Source of the DNA: Mesorhizobium amorphae | GTDB taxonomy: Bacteria; Pseudomonadota; Alphaproteobacteria; Rhizobiales; Rhizobiaceae | Reading direction: 5' to 3' | Assembly (NCBI RefSeq): GCF_014843845.1 | Contig: NZ_JHQS01000015.1 | Location: forward strand, 289,280-353,279 | Length of the DNA: 64,000 nt | In this document: positions 56,870 through 64,000 of the stretch, piece after piece | Layout: each line of letters begins with the position of its first letter | Numbering within the stretch: position 1 is the stretch's first letter | Program-made: the position numbers and the translations under genes | The notes under the pieces: model-generated | What the model saw: only the letters and a program-made list of their open reading frames with translations | Database searches by the model: none | Told to the model about the DNA's origin: nothing

Positions 56870-58137
56870 GCGCCGTCGCCCATGAGCTGCCGCCGGGCGC
56901 GGTCAACGCCAAGCTGATCGCGCTGATTACGTCCAGCGCGGTCTTCTTCGGCATTTTCCTGTCCGGTTTCGTCATCGACGAGCCGGCGCCCTACGATCTC
57001 TTCATGGTTGGGCTGATCGCGGTGTGGGCACTGTTCGGCCTGCGCGTCTCGCGCGCGGCAACGCCGCTGCTGGTGCTTCTGGTGACGATGAACATCGGCG
57101 GCATGATTGCGATGACGCAGATGTCGGACCTGGCAAGCACGCCGCTCTACCTCGCCGTCTCGATGTTCCTCGCCTTCACCGCGGTGTTCTTCGCCTCGGT
57201 GACCGCAGTCCAGCCCAGCCTCTACCGGCTGATCTTCATCGCCTATGTCGTGTCGGCGGTGATCACCTCGCTGCTCGGCATCGCCGGCTATTTTCACGCC
57301 TTCCCCGGGGCGGAGATCTTCACCAAATACGACCGCGCCGCCGGCGCCTTCCAGGATCCGAATGTGTTCGGCCCGTTCCTTGTGCTGCCCGGCATCTACC
57401 TGCTCTATCTCCTGTTGACGGGATCGATCGCGCGCATGCCGCTGCTGGCCGTGCCGCTGCTGATCATCACCGCCGGCATCTTCTTCTCCTTTTCGCGCGG
57501 CGCCTGGGGCATGTTCGCCGTCTCGGCGGTGCTGCTCACCGGCTCGCTGTTCCTGCAAAGCGCCAGCGGCAAGTTCCGGCTGCGGGTCGTGGTCATGACC
57601 ATCGCGGCAGTCGCGCTGCTGGTCATCGCGATGATCATCATCCTGCAATTGCCGGGCGTGGCGGAGATGTTTTCCAGCCGCGCCCAGCTGGAACAGAGCT
57701 ACGACACCGCCCGCCTCGGCCGATTCGCCCGCTACACGATCGGTTTCCAGATGGCGCTCGAGCATCCGTTCGGCATCGGCCCGCTGGTCTTCGGCACAAT
57801 CTTCGGCGAGGACACCCACGACATCTGGCTGAAGATGCTGATGGACTATGGCTGGCTGGGCTTCGTCTCGTTCCTGGCGCTGACCTTGTGGACCATCGCC
57901 GCCGGCTTCCGCATCCTACTGCGCGACCGTCCCTGGCAGCCCTACCTGCTTTGCGCCTATGTCGCCTTCATCGGCAATATCGGGCTCGGCACCTTCATCG
58001 ACATCGACCACTGGCGCCACGTCTATCTGCTGCTCGGCCTGATCTGGGGTGCCATCGCGCTCGAATACCGGCATCAGAAGGAACTGCGGCTGGTGCCGGC
58101 ACCTGCCGCGGCAGTGCCGTTTTCATCGATACGATAG
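56866..58137 (+). CDS. O-antigen ligase/EPS polymerase family membrane protein
   Basis: The 423-aa protein has about ten helices and the Wzy_C region with FSFSRGAWGMFAVSAVLL and a large loop before LEHPFGIGPLVFG...HDIWLKMLMDYGWLGF. It should polymerise the EPS repeat. TTG 56866 overlaps the WcaJ-type stop; the frame to 56722 is open but lies inside that gene. It is the last gene of the EPS operon; no flippase (Wzx) gene is seen in the window. Confidence 0.85.
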   Translation: MSAVAHELPPGAVNAKLIALITSSAVFFGIFLSGFVIDEPAPYDLFMVGLIAVWALFGLRVSRAATPLLVLLVTMNIGGMIAMTQMSDLASTPLYLAVSMFLAFTAVFFASVTAVQPSLYRLIFIAYVVSAVITSLLGIAGYFHAFPGAEIFTKYDRAAGAFQDPNVFGPFLVLPGIYLLYLLLTGSIARMPLLAVPLLIITAGIFFSFSRGAWGMFAVSAVLLTGSLFLQSASGKFRLRVVVMTIAAVALLVIAMIIILQLPGVAEMFSSRAQLEQSYDTARLGRFARYTIGFQMALEHPFGIGPLVFGTIFGEDTHDIWLKMLMDYGWLGFVSFLALTLWTIAAGFRILLRDRPWQPYLLCAYVAFIGNIGLGTFIDIDHWRHVYLLLGLIWGAIALEYRHQKELRLVPAPAAAVPFSSIR

Positions 58138-58191
58138 CCGCCGAATTCGGTTGACCCGCACCGGGTTATCACGATACATCGCGACCCGGTC

Positions 58192-58268
<77 letters not shown>

Positions 58269-58297
58269 TTAAACTCTTGATATCCCTAGCTCTTATT

Positions 58298-58321
58298 AAA
58301 GGTGCCGTCTGGCGCCTTTTT
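58298..58321 (+). terminator. Terminator after tRNA-Pro
   Basis: AAAGGTGCC-GTCT-GGCGCCTTTTT forms a GC stem followed by five T. The bases 58322-58467 have no gene but repeat TTTCGGAAC and GTCCCGAA twice each. Confidence 0.8.
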
Positions 58322-58467
58322 GCGTTTTCGGAACGAATGGCGTTCAAATCGCCCGTTTCGGAACCCGGAGTCCCGAAAAAGTCCCGAACTGACCGCGCGA
58401 ATGTTCTGCTTCCGTGCACATCGGCGATTCTGGAATTCGCCTACCAATCACTCCAAAGGAACCCGAA

Positions 58468-58731
58468 ATGCGTATCCTTTCTATCGTGCCCGCCAGCGAC
58501 CCTGGCGATGGGCGCTTTCCGTGCGTCGCAAAATTCGACGCAGAGATAACAGCAGATATCCGTATGTACGGGCTGCGGCTCTTAAGATCCCCTACTGGCA
58601 AACACCTCTCCTACTCGCCGTCATCCGGCGGGAAGAGGTGCGCGACGTTCTCACCGAACCTCGCAGAAGCGATTACGGCTGCAGCAATTGCGGCCTTCCA
58701 CGGAGGCCGTGCAGCCAATGACGCATCCTAA
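58468..58731 (+). CDS. Small protein with SpoVG-like pattern (unknown)
   Basis: The 87-aa protein MRILSIVPASDPGDGRFPCVAKFDAEITADIRMYG... has a Shine-Dalgarno AAAGGAA before ATG 58468. Its pattern (a strand, an acidic turn, IRMYGLRLLRSPTGKHLSY, then AEAITAAAIAAF helix) recalls SpoVG-type nucleic-acid-binding folds, but this is weak and by eye. It overlaps the ATPase start (58718), so they form an operon of the accessory element. Confidence 0.6.
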   Translation: MRILSIVPASDPGDGRFPCVAKFDAEITADIRMYGLRLLRSPTGKHLSYSPSSGGKRCATFSPNLAEAITAAAIAAFHGGRAANDAS

Positions 58732-60309
58732 CACCCATGAAATGACACCCTTCGCCCTGCCTTCTGGCTTCGGCGACGAGGCTGAGCCCCTCGTTGATTT
58801 CATCGGCGTAGACGAACGCGAACACGCCTTGGACTGCCTGACCGACTATGCCGACATGCTATACGGCGACATCGTTCTGGTGCCATTTGCGAACGGCGAG
58901 CCGGATTGGAAGAATATTGCCCGCGATACCATCGAAAAATTTTCGGGTCACTGGTCTGAGATTGAGCCCGAAGACATTCAGCGACTTGGCATTCTGACAG
59001 ACAGCTTTGCGCGCTTCTTGGCTGACGGTACCAACGATGTCTCGATCGTCACGCTGTGGCGCGGTGGCACTCCGGTGGTGCGCCAAATCGGCGGCAGTCC
59101 GTGCGCCACGGCGCTAGACTTGGTCATGGATGCAATCATTGACGACGAACCGCTGAAGGTGCGCGCAACGACGAAGCCAAAGGAGCAACCCAAGAAGGAT
59201 CCACCTGCGGCCGACAACGACAACCATGAAATCTTTTTGATCAATCCGGCAGACTGGCACGGCAAGCCTGTGCCCCGGCGCGAGTGGTTTATCGAGGATA
59301 TGATTCCGATGCGCCAGGTCACCATTTTGAACGGTGACGGCGGCGTCGGCAAATCGCTGCTTGCCCTTCAAATTGCAGCGGCAAGTGCTCTGTCGGTCGA
59401 TACACTAGGGCTCGCGCCGCTCGCCAGGCCGGTGCTCTATCTGGGTGCGGAGGATGGCGCCGACGAGTTCCAACGGCGGCTCGCTGATATTTTGAGCCAC
59501 CATGGTGCAGCCTTCGATATCTCTTTCGTTTCCGTCTGCTTTCACTGGCCGATCGCGACGCACTCCTTTGCGTTCCGAACAACCGCACAGGGGTTATGGA
59601 GCCGACCGCTCTTTGGAAGCGGGTCGCCGTCACCGTTGAGGATCTAAAGCCAGGCCTCGTCGTGCTTGATACCGCGGCCGATCTGTTTGGCGGCGATGAA
59701 ATCAAACGTGCTCAAGTCCGTCAGTTCATCTCTATGCTGCGAAAGGTGGCGATGGATAGTGATTGCGCGATCATGCTGCTGGCCCATCCCTCCGTTGCCG
59801 GCATGCAAACGGGCACAGGTTCGTCAGGCTCAACGGCATGGAACAACTCGGTGCGGTCGCGTCTCTATATGACCCGCCCCGAAGGCAAAGACGACACTGA
59901 CCCGGATGCTCGTGTGCTTACCACGAAGAAAATCAATTACGGGAAGGTGGGCAACCAGGTTCGGATGCGATGGCAAGACGGCGTCTTCATATTGGACGAC
60001 GGGAAGCCGACTGCCATCAGTGGCCTACTGAACAGACGTCACGACGAAGCGTTCCGAAGCTTGCTTTCCGCGGTCAATCGAACCGGGCAACGTGTGGCGT
60101 CAACCCGGGGCGTCAACTATGCGCCTGCCGTCTTGGCAGCGCGTCCGGATGCAGAAGGCGCCACCAAGAAGCAATTCGAAGCGGCCATGCAGCGGCTGTT
60201 GGCTGAGGGCATTGTCAAGGTCGTTTGGGAAGGTCCGCCATCAAAACAGAGGCAGCGTCTCATTGTGTCCGCGGAGGACTTCGGGCCAGACCCCGAGGTG
60301 GAAAACTAA
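58718..60309 (+). pseudogene. RepA-like AAA ATPase (AAA_25) with frameshift
   Basis: The first frame starts MTHPNTHEMTPFALPSGF and includes Walker A NGDGGVGKSLLALQ and RPVLYLGAEDGADEFQRRL. After ILSHHGAAFD near 59515-59540 the frame shifts; the second frame reads FRFRLLSLADRDALLCVPNN, then GLVVLDTAADLFGGDE (Walker B) and AQVRQFISMLRKVA to AEDFGPDPEVEN. One single-base indel explains it. Such RepA-like hexameric ATPases act in replication of plasmids, phages and mobile elements. Sequencing error or programmed shift are alternatives. Confidence 0.8.
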
Positions 60310-60415
60310 TGTTCCACCTCGAGTTCCACCCCCCTACCACCCCGTTCCACCCCCTGTTCTTCCACCCCCCTAATACCCCCGGCAGGGTGGAACACCCTGG
60401 AAGGGGCTGGAACCC
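60297..60415. repeat. GTTCCACC repeat field after the ATPase
   Basis: GTTCCACC occurs at 60311, 60323 and 60344 with variants CTACCACC (60334) and CTTCCACC (60358), and the reverse form GGTGGAA at 60297 and 60385, GCTGGAACC at 60406. Spacing is irregular. It resembles iterons or a protein-binding array next to a replication ATPase. The space 60310-60569 has no convincing gene. Confidence 0.6.
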
Positions 60416-60569
60416 CTTCCGGTTTTCCGCTCCTGCGCAAGTTCGCGCGGGTGGTCTGGTAGACGTCGCTAAAATTTGCTGACTTGGCCCGACCTTCGGG
60501 GGGCGGCACGAAAAGTTCGGGCCGCTCAGCGCATGATGCTCGCGAATCAATAAACGAGGGCTGGAAGCA

Positions 60570-60875
60570 ATGCGCTCAAAAACTCAATGTCGATTGGTTG
60601 CCGAAATCTACATCGGCATCAACAAGGACTCTCCATTCCGCGTCGGGAAAGCGTGGACGTGCGGCGACGGGAGTCTCACCAACGGCATCATAACTGTGCA
60701 GCCAGGCCGCAGGAGCGAAGCCGACCTTTCCCTTGTCTTCAATCTCGCAGAGTTTAGGTGTCTCCACGCTGCGACGTGGTCTGCGCATAAAGATGACACC
60801 TTACGCGAACTCCACGAAATCGCGGAAAGGATGCAAGCCGAATATGCTAACGCCCAAAATCACCCTCAACCCTGA
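60570..60875 (+). CDS. Hypothetical protein of the accessory element
   Basis: The 101-aa protein MRSKTQCRLVAEIYIGINKD has GAGGGCTGGAAGC before its ATG. It is mixed alpha/beta without signal peptide; the C-terminus DDTLRELHEIAERMQAEYANAQ is a helix. No domain recognised. The next small frame overlaps it by 32 bases. Confidence 0.5.
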   Translation: MRSKTQCRLVAEIYIGINKDSPFRVGKAWTCGDGSLTNGIITVQPGRRSEADLSLVFNLAEFRCLHAATWSAHKDDTLRELHEIAERMQAEYANAQNHPQP

Positions 60876-61044
60876 TGTTCTTGCGACTGTTTACGGCCTC
60901 CCCGTTTGTCGCCCATGCGACACACAAGGTGCTGAGGTCACAAAAAGGCGCCCATCTGAATCCTTGACGCTCACGAACCAACCGCCTTTTATAGCCCCGA
61001 GAGCGATCGCCGACTGGAAAAATCGTCTCAGAATTCTATATTAG
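60844..61044 (+). CDS. Possible small protein
   Basis: The 66-aa frame MLTPKITLNPDVLATVYGLPVCRP overlaps the end of the previous gene. A distant GAAAGG is the only Shine-Dalgarno candidate. Composition is not clearly coding; kept because of the overlap typical of such elements. Confidence 0.3.
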   Translation: MLTPKITLNPDVLATVYGLPVCRPCDTQGAEVTKRRPSESLTLTNQPPFIAPRAIADWKNRLRILY

Positions 61045-61159
61045 TGTTTACTGGCGCGAACGACGCTAGATAATGCGAAACGACCGGCGCCGCAGTGGCG
61101 CTGATGAAGACCGGCCTCGCCGGAACCCGCGCCAAGTGCGCCCTCTCCCAAAGACGCCA

Positions 61160-61348
61160 ATGACAACAGCCCGCTCCATCGCGCTTGGCGACGGCACCGT
61201 GCAGGTACGTCGTATCAGTTGGAAAGAATTCTATTCGCTCAGGCCGGATCTGAAGCCCGCCAATGACAACGCTAGGTCGGCTCCTCAAGGTCGTCATAGC
61301 CCCGCGGCTGGGGTCGCTTCTCATAGTCGACTGGAGGACGCAGCATGA
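61160..61348 (+). CDS. Small basic protein with RPDLKPANDN motif
   Basis: The 62-aa frame MTTARSIALGDGTVQVRRISWKEFYSLRPDLKPANDNARS has the WxEFYxLRPDLxPANDN motif I recall from short rhizobial proteins. The 3' third overlaps the minus-strand gene at 61272-61430, so the real end could be shorter. Confidence 0.45.
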   Translation: MTTARSIALGDGTVQVRRISWKEFYSLRPDLKPANDNARSAPQGRHSPAAGVASHSRLEDAA

Positions 61349-61430
61349 CTTCGGCCTCGGCTCGGCCGAACTCGCGGCCAATCTGGAATGCCGCGTAAAG
61401 TGCGCCAAGGCTGATTAGGAAACGAAGCAT
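61272..61430 (-). CDS. 52-aa membrane protein
   Basis: MLRFLISLGALYAAFQIGREFGRAEAEV carries one membrane helix and an acidic/Pro tail. A near-perfect AGGAGGACAAATC precedes ATG 61430, which is the main support for a gene this short. Overlap in antisense with the 61160 gene is noted. Function unknown. Confidence 0.6.
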   Translation of the reverse strand: MLRFLISLGALYAAFQIGREFGRAEAEVMLRPPVDYEKRPQPRGYDDLEEPT

Positions 61431-61546
61431 GATTTGTCCTCCTCTTCCAGAAGAGTAACCCACGCGGCGGGCAGATAGTTCCGGCGGACGGGAACCCGCA
61501 ATGATCAGTGCCCGTTGCCTCTGATCGATGGGCGAGGAGCGCAGCA

Positions 61547-61726
61547 ATGGCCGCAAAGAAATCGACCGATACGAGCCGGGTAAAGAAGGGTGCAGAACTT
61601 GAAGTTGAGCACCTGACGGAGGTGACAGACGTGACGCCCAAACAGGCGCGCGCACTGCTTCGAAAGCACGGCGCGGACTGGCCGAAATTGAAGGACGAGG
61701 CGGATGATATGAAGGAAGAGGACTGA
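61547..61726 (+). CDS. Small protein, DUF3606-like
   Basis: The 59-aa protein MAAKKSTDTSRVKKGAELEV continues with HLTEVTDVTPKQARALLRKHG, a helix-turn-helix-like motif seen in short DUF3606-type proteins. GAGGAGCGCAGC precedes ATG 61547. It is highly charged and soluble. Confidence 0.55.
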   Translation: MAAKKSTDTSRVKKGAELEVEHLTEVTDVTPKQARALLRKHGADWPKLKDEADDMKEED

Positions 61727-61811
61727 CGCACCATCATCGTGTGGTGCGTCAGATCAGGTCAGGCTAGCGACCATGGCTCTACCCCAAGAAAAAGCTAGGC
61801 GACCTTGATGT

Positions 61812-62205
61812 CCTTCAGGCGCGACGAGCAACCCGCAGTTCTATTACTATGACGGGCAGACTGACACGCTTGTGACGAGGTCCGCTGCCGGTCTGCCGCA
61901 GCGGCTTAGGATCGTTGCTGGGGATGGCACTCAGAGGCAGCTTGAAGATTTCTTGGTGGCTCTGTTTTGAGGCTGGCGGTTTCGACTCCTCTGAGGTCGA
62001 AACTATCAACATTGACGACGTTATAGACGGTGCGGTTATCGACGTAACGGCTGGCGTGCGAGACATCGCCAGTTCTGTTTGCGAACCGTATTCGATCGCC
62101 ATTTTTGAGCGAGCCGGCAAGGTCATCTTCAAGCGCGCCTTCACTGATGGAGACTTCGCCGTTGACGCGACCATTTCATCGGCTGGAGACGTGTCTGATA
62201 AATAA
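61812..62205 (+). pseudogene. Broken phage tail-protein-like fragment
   Basis: One frame reads QFYYYDGQTDTLVTRSAAGLPQ to RQLEDFLVALF and stops at 61970. The next frame goes on as CFEAGGFDSSEVETINIDDV, then GAVIDVTAGVRDIASSVCEPYSIAIFERAGKVIF and ends at 62205. The pattern (AAxCxxAGxxxxxIDVxxL...VxGxVxxxxxARxALEPLxxxFxFxxxExxGKLxF) is that of phage/GTA tail proteins, so this is a frameshifted remnant lacking both ends. Confidence 0.45.
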
Positions 62206-62365
62206 CTGCCGGCCTGGCATGGCGGCGTGATCCAGTCCGTCTTCTCCTAAAAGGATACCCCACAACATGACAACTTTTGAACGCGCTTCGGCGCGACCGC
62301 AAAGTCGTGCTCGATGCCAGGCGACGTCATCGCAAAACCCGATTGCGGTCAAGGAGCAGTAGAAA

Positions 62366-62671
62366 ATGGCACTCAATTTCGCGGACGGCACACGCGCGCT
62401 CGAACTTTTGCGGCAATCACATCGGCGAATGACGCCCGAGGCGATCGCCGACCATACGTTGCGGCTGGTGACCGTTATGGAAATCCAAGAGCGCGTCATC
62501 AGCGACTTGGTCGATCTCATCGACTCGTTCGATGCCGCACTCGAAGCGAGGTCGCGCGGCGAGGCGCACGAACGGCCGGCTTTCGACAGTTCGCAGTGGC
62601 GCTACACGCTGAAAGAAATCTGGCCTGAACTCTATCAGCCAACAAAGGAGGCGAATGGTCATGGCCATTAA
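62366..62671 (+). CDS. Hypothetical protein before the LamG gene
   Basis: The 101-aa mostly helical protein MALNFADGTRALELLRQSH has AAGGAGCAG before ATG 62366 and ends in KEANGHGH. It overlaps the LamG gene start by 17 bases, so they are one operon. The start MALNFADGT resembles MAINFAGGT of the next protein. Unknown function. Confidence 0.55.
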   Translation: MALNFADGTRALELLRQSHRRMTPEAIADHTLRLVTVMEIQERVISDLVDLIDSFDAALEARSRGEAHERPAFDSSQWRYTLKEIWPELYQPTKEANGHGH

Positions 62672-63320
62672 CTTCGCCGGCGGAACCGACAGGATCAGTT
62701 ATCAGGCCGGATGGAATGGTTTCACCACAGGCAGCTTCGCCTTCAAGATGAAAACAACCCAGACGACGGCAAATGCCGTTCCCATATCTATATGGAGCAG
62801 CGCCTCGCGTACCGGGTTCGGTTTCGTATTGAATAACACACTCAATAAAGTGTTGGTGCAGGGGTATGACATTAGTGCTCCCAGAATCCAACTCTTGAGT
62901 TCAACCTCTGTTAATGACGGGAATTGGCACAGTATCGTGTTCAACTGGAACGGGAACAATGGCGGCGCCAATGCCCTCTTTGTTGATGGCGTACAGGAAG
63001 CGACTGGCAATTCATCTGCGGCATGGCCTATCGTCAGCACCGCTCCTCTGTATCTTGGCGATAATAATGACAGTTTCTGGCCCAGCTACGTCGGCGATCT
63101 GGCCGAAGTAGCCGTCTGGCTTACCAGGCAACTGGACGCGGCGGAGATTGCCGCTCTTGGCAAAGATATCTCGCCGAGCAAAATAGCTCCTGGAGTGCTC
63201 AACGGCCTGACGTTCCATGCCCCGCTGGTTCGCTCGCCGAACAATCGGTTTGACCATACAATCGCCGTGACAGGAACGACAGTCACCCCCCATTGTCGCG
63301 TCGTTGGCGGAGTGTGGTAG
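62655..63320 (+). CDS. LamG/concanavalin-A-like domain protein, phage-type
   Basis: The 221-aa protein MVMAINFAGGTDRISYQAG has a jelly-roll LamG fold: SVNDGNWHSIVFNWNG, ALFVDGVQEATGNSS and GDLAEVAVWLTRQLDAAEIAALG are the standard LamG strands. Such domains on phage or GTA tails bind sugars on the host surface. AAAGGAGGCG precedes the ATG. Next to a tail-like remnant, a phage origin is likely. Confidence 0.7.
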   Translation: MVMAINFAGGTDRISYQAGWNGFTTGSFAFKMKTTQTTANAVPISIWSSASRTGFGFVLNNTLNKVLVQGYDISAPRIQLLSSTSVNDGNWHSIVFNWNGNNGGANALFVDGVQEATGNSSAAWPIVSTAPLYLGDNNDSFWPSYVGDLAEVAVWLTRQLDAAEIAALGKDISPSKIAPGVLNGLTFHAPLVRSPNNRFDHTIAVTGTTVTPHCRVVGGVW

Positions 63321-63330
63321 CCGGGAGGGG

Positions 63331-63474
63331 TCAACGCTTGTAACCAGTCGGCAGAGCGGCAACTGCATCTCGGTAGCGATGTTCCACTGCCGCCGTGTAT
63401 ATTCCTTGGTTGAACAGCCCGTCCCATAGGAAAAAGCAGGCCACCAAGGCGAGCACCGTAAGAACCGGTCGCAT
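63331..63474 (-). CDS. 47-aa signal-anchored protein
   Basis: Reverse-strand frame MRPVLTVLALVACFFLWDGLF then NQGIYTAAVEHRYRDA to a stop at 63331. One N-terminal helix and short soluble tail. GGGAGTGG lies upstream of ATG 63474. It is too short for most gene finders; the hydrophobic start and codon choice support it. Confidence 0.5.
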   Translation of the reverse strand: MRPVLTVLALVACFFLWDGLFNQGIYTAAVEHRYRDAVAALPTGYKR

Positions 63475-63502
63475 CGGAGATCCACTCCCTCTCAAGAGGG
63501 AA

Positions 63503-63658
63503 TTAGGCCGGCTGAAGGTTCCCGACGGCGTGTTGGCGCATCCTCAACACCAGCAAGCGCGTAGCTGCGAACGGTGTCATGACAAGGAACGCCATCGTGA
63601 CGCTGATCATGAACGACAACACACAGAATGCGCTGGGGACGTAACAAACAGCTTCCAT
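63503..63658 (-). CDS. 51-aa membrane protein
   Basis: Reverse-strand frame MEAVCYVPSAFCVLSFMISV continuing VTMAFLVMTPFAATRLLVL and a polar end, stop at 63503. One long hydrophobic helix. GAAGGGGTTAGG precedes ATG 63658. It lies 28 bases upstream of the 47-aa gene on the same strand, so both may be co-transcribed. Confidence 0.5.
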   Translation of the reverse strand: MEAVCYVPSAFCVLSFMISVTMAFLVMTPFAATRLLVLRMRQHAVGNLQPA

Positions 63659-63933
63659 AACCTAACCCCTTCAAACCACCGTTTACCCTGGTGGCCTCCT
63701 CCGTCCGCTCCTCTAAGCATGATCCCGCTTTGGATTGAATGCAAGCAGTTGCTAAAATATGCCGAGACTCGCATGCGCTTGCCGCCGGCCAACTGGCAGC
63801 CCATGCCGGCCGGTAATATAGGCAGGCGGTCGAGCAGGCTTGGTTGCGGTGGCACGCGGCCACAGACGGGCGCCAGGACGCGCGAGGCGCTTCGCCGGGT
63901 TGGTAGAGAGAGCGGCCAGCCGAAACGCGCGCT

Positions 63934-64000
63934 GTAAGCGGTGTTCTTAGGCCACGGCCTTGAGCTCGGGCGCCGTGATGTAGGCCCAAGGCAGCAGGTC
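63934..64000 (-). mobile_element. End of an IS66-family insertion sequence
   Basis: GTAAGCGG at 63934 looks like the outer tip of an IS66 terminal repeat, followed 13 bases on by the stop of a TnpC-like transposase on the minus strand. The element extends beyond the window. The 8 bases before the tip (63926-63933) would be the target duplication. Confidence 0.65.
63947..64000 (-). CDS. tnpC: IS66-family transposase TnpC, C-terminal end only
   Basis: The last 17 codons read DLLPWAYITAPELKAVA and stop. This matches the typical C-terminus of IS66 TnpC (DDLLPWAY...LKAVA). Only this tail is in the window, so integrity of the transposase is unknown. Confidence 0.7.
   Translation of the reverse strand, partial: DLLPWAYITAPELKAVA

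Noticed and set aside
60309..60482. Short peptide with repeated FHPP (start at ATG 60309)
   Set aside because: It is generated by the GTTCCACC repeats; no Shine-Dalgarno and both orientations of the repeat occur, so a DNA site is more likely.
63720..63937. 73-aa plus-strand frame MIPLWIECKQLL up to the IS66 tip
   Set aside because: No ribosome site, biased Arg-rich GC codons and no recognisable fold; treated as non-coding flank (63659-63933).

Overview
The window looks like chromosomal DNA of a Mesorhizobium-type alphaproteobacterium (order Hyphomicrobiales). It is GC-rich. The order clpP-clpX-lon-HU is the one known from this group. Many genes overlap by ATGA/TGATG, two ABC operons carry Tat-dependent binding proteins, and there are a SyrA/ExoX-like small membrane protein and a DUF2842 protein. 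The species cannot be read from the sequence alone.

Layout. 0-9.7 kb: catabolic genes. A minus-strand M20/M24 hydrolase pair (ectoine-hydrolase-like) faces a tight plus-strand operon of FAD oxidase, FadR-type regulator, VOC protein and an NMT1/SsuA-type ABC importer. A mannonate dehydratase then diverges from an SDR. 9.3-12.6 kb: a scarred stretch with a ~367-bp direct repeat (a broken second SDR copy), tRNA-Val, tRNA-Asp, a cupin overlapping a frameshifted glycosyltransferase, and a SyrA-like gene. 13-22.4 kb: a carbohydrate locus with ribokinase, RbsD/FucU mutarotase, a complete CUT1 (Ugp/Mal-type) ABC transporter, a creatininase-like hydrolase, a SIS-domain isomerase and an aldo/keto reductase. 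22.5-28.1 kb: HU, Lon, ClpX and ClpP with clear terminators and a heat-shock-type promoter in front of clpP.

28.3-48.6 kb: mostly housekeeping and metabolism. It holds a secreted repeat protein, a SUKH protein, a sarcosine-oxidase-like flavoprotein, a P450 overlapping a signal-less solute-binding-domain gene, MetY, a CoA-binding protein, a deleted ATPase, enoyl-CoA hydratase, HicAB, rplM-rpsI (with a very good sigma-70 promoter and a leader hairpin), a pyridoxal-reductase-like AKR, a phosphodiesterase, an acyltransferase, agmatinase, ArgC, an APH-like kinase and heme A synthase. 48.6-58.1 kb: an exopolysaccharide cluster with deacetylase, GNAT/CelD-like protein, ExoP/Wzz copolymerase with a degenerate kinase domain, Wza-like lipoprotein, GT4, WcaJ-like initiating transferase and a polymerase/ligase. 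No flippase is visible.

58.2-64 kb: tRNA-Pro(GGG) followed by an accessory region: a SpoVG-reminiscent small protein, a frameshifted RepA-like AAA ATPase with a GTTCCACC repeat field behind it, several very small genes (some too short for usual gene calling), a broken phage-tail-like gene, a LamG-domain protein, and at the edge the end of an IS66-family element. No integrase is visible, so this reads as a decaying integrated element. I found no CRISPR array and no rRNA gene. The most unusual signals are the degenerate ExoP kinase, the creatininase/SIS/mutarotase sugar locus, the signal-less SBP coupled to a P450, and the ATPase-plus-repeat module after tRNA-Pro.
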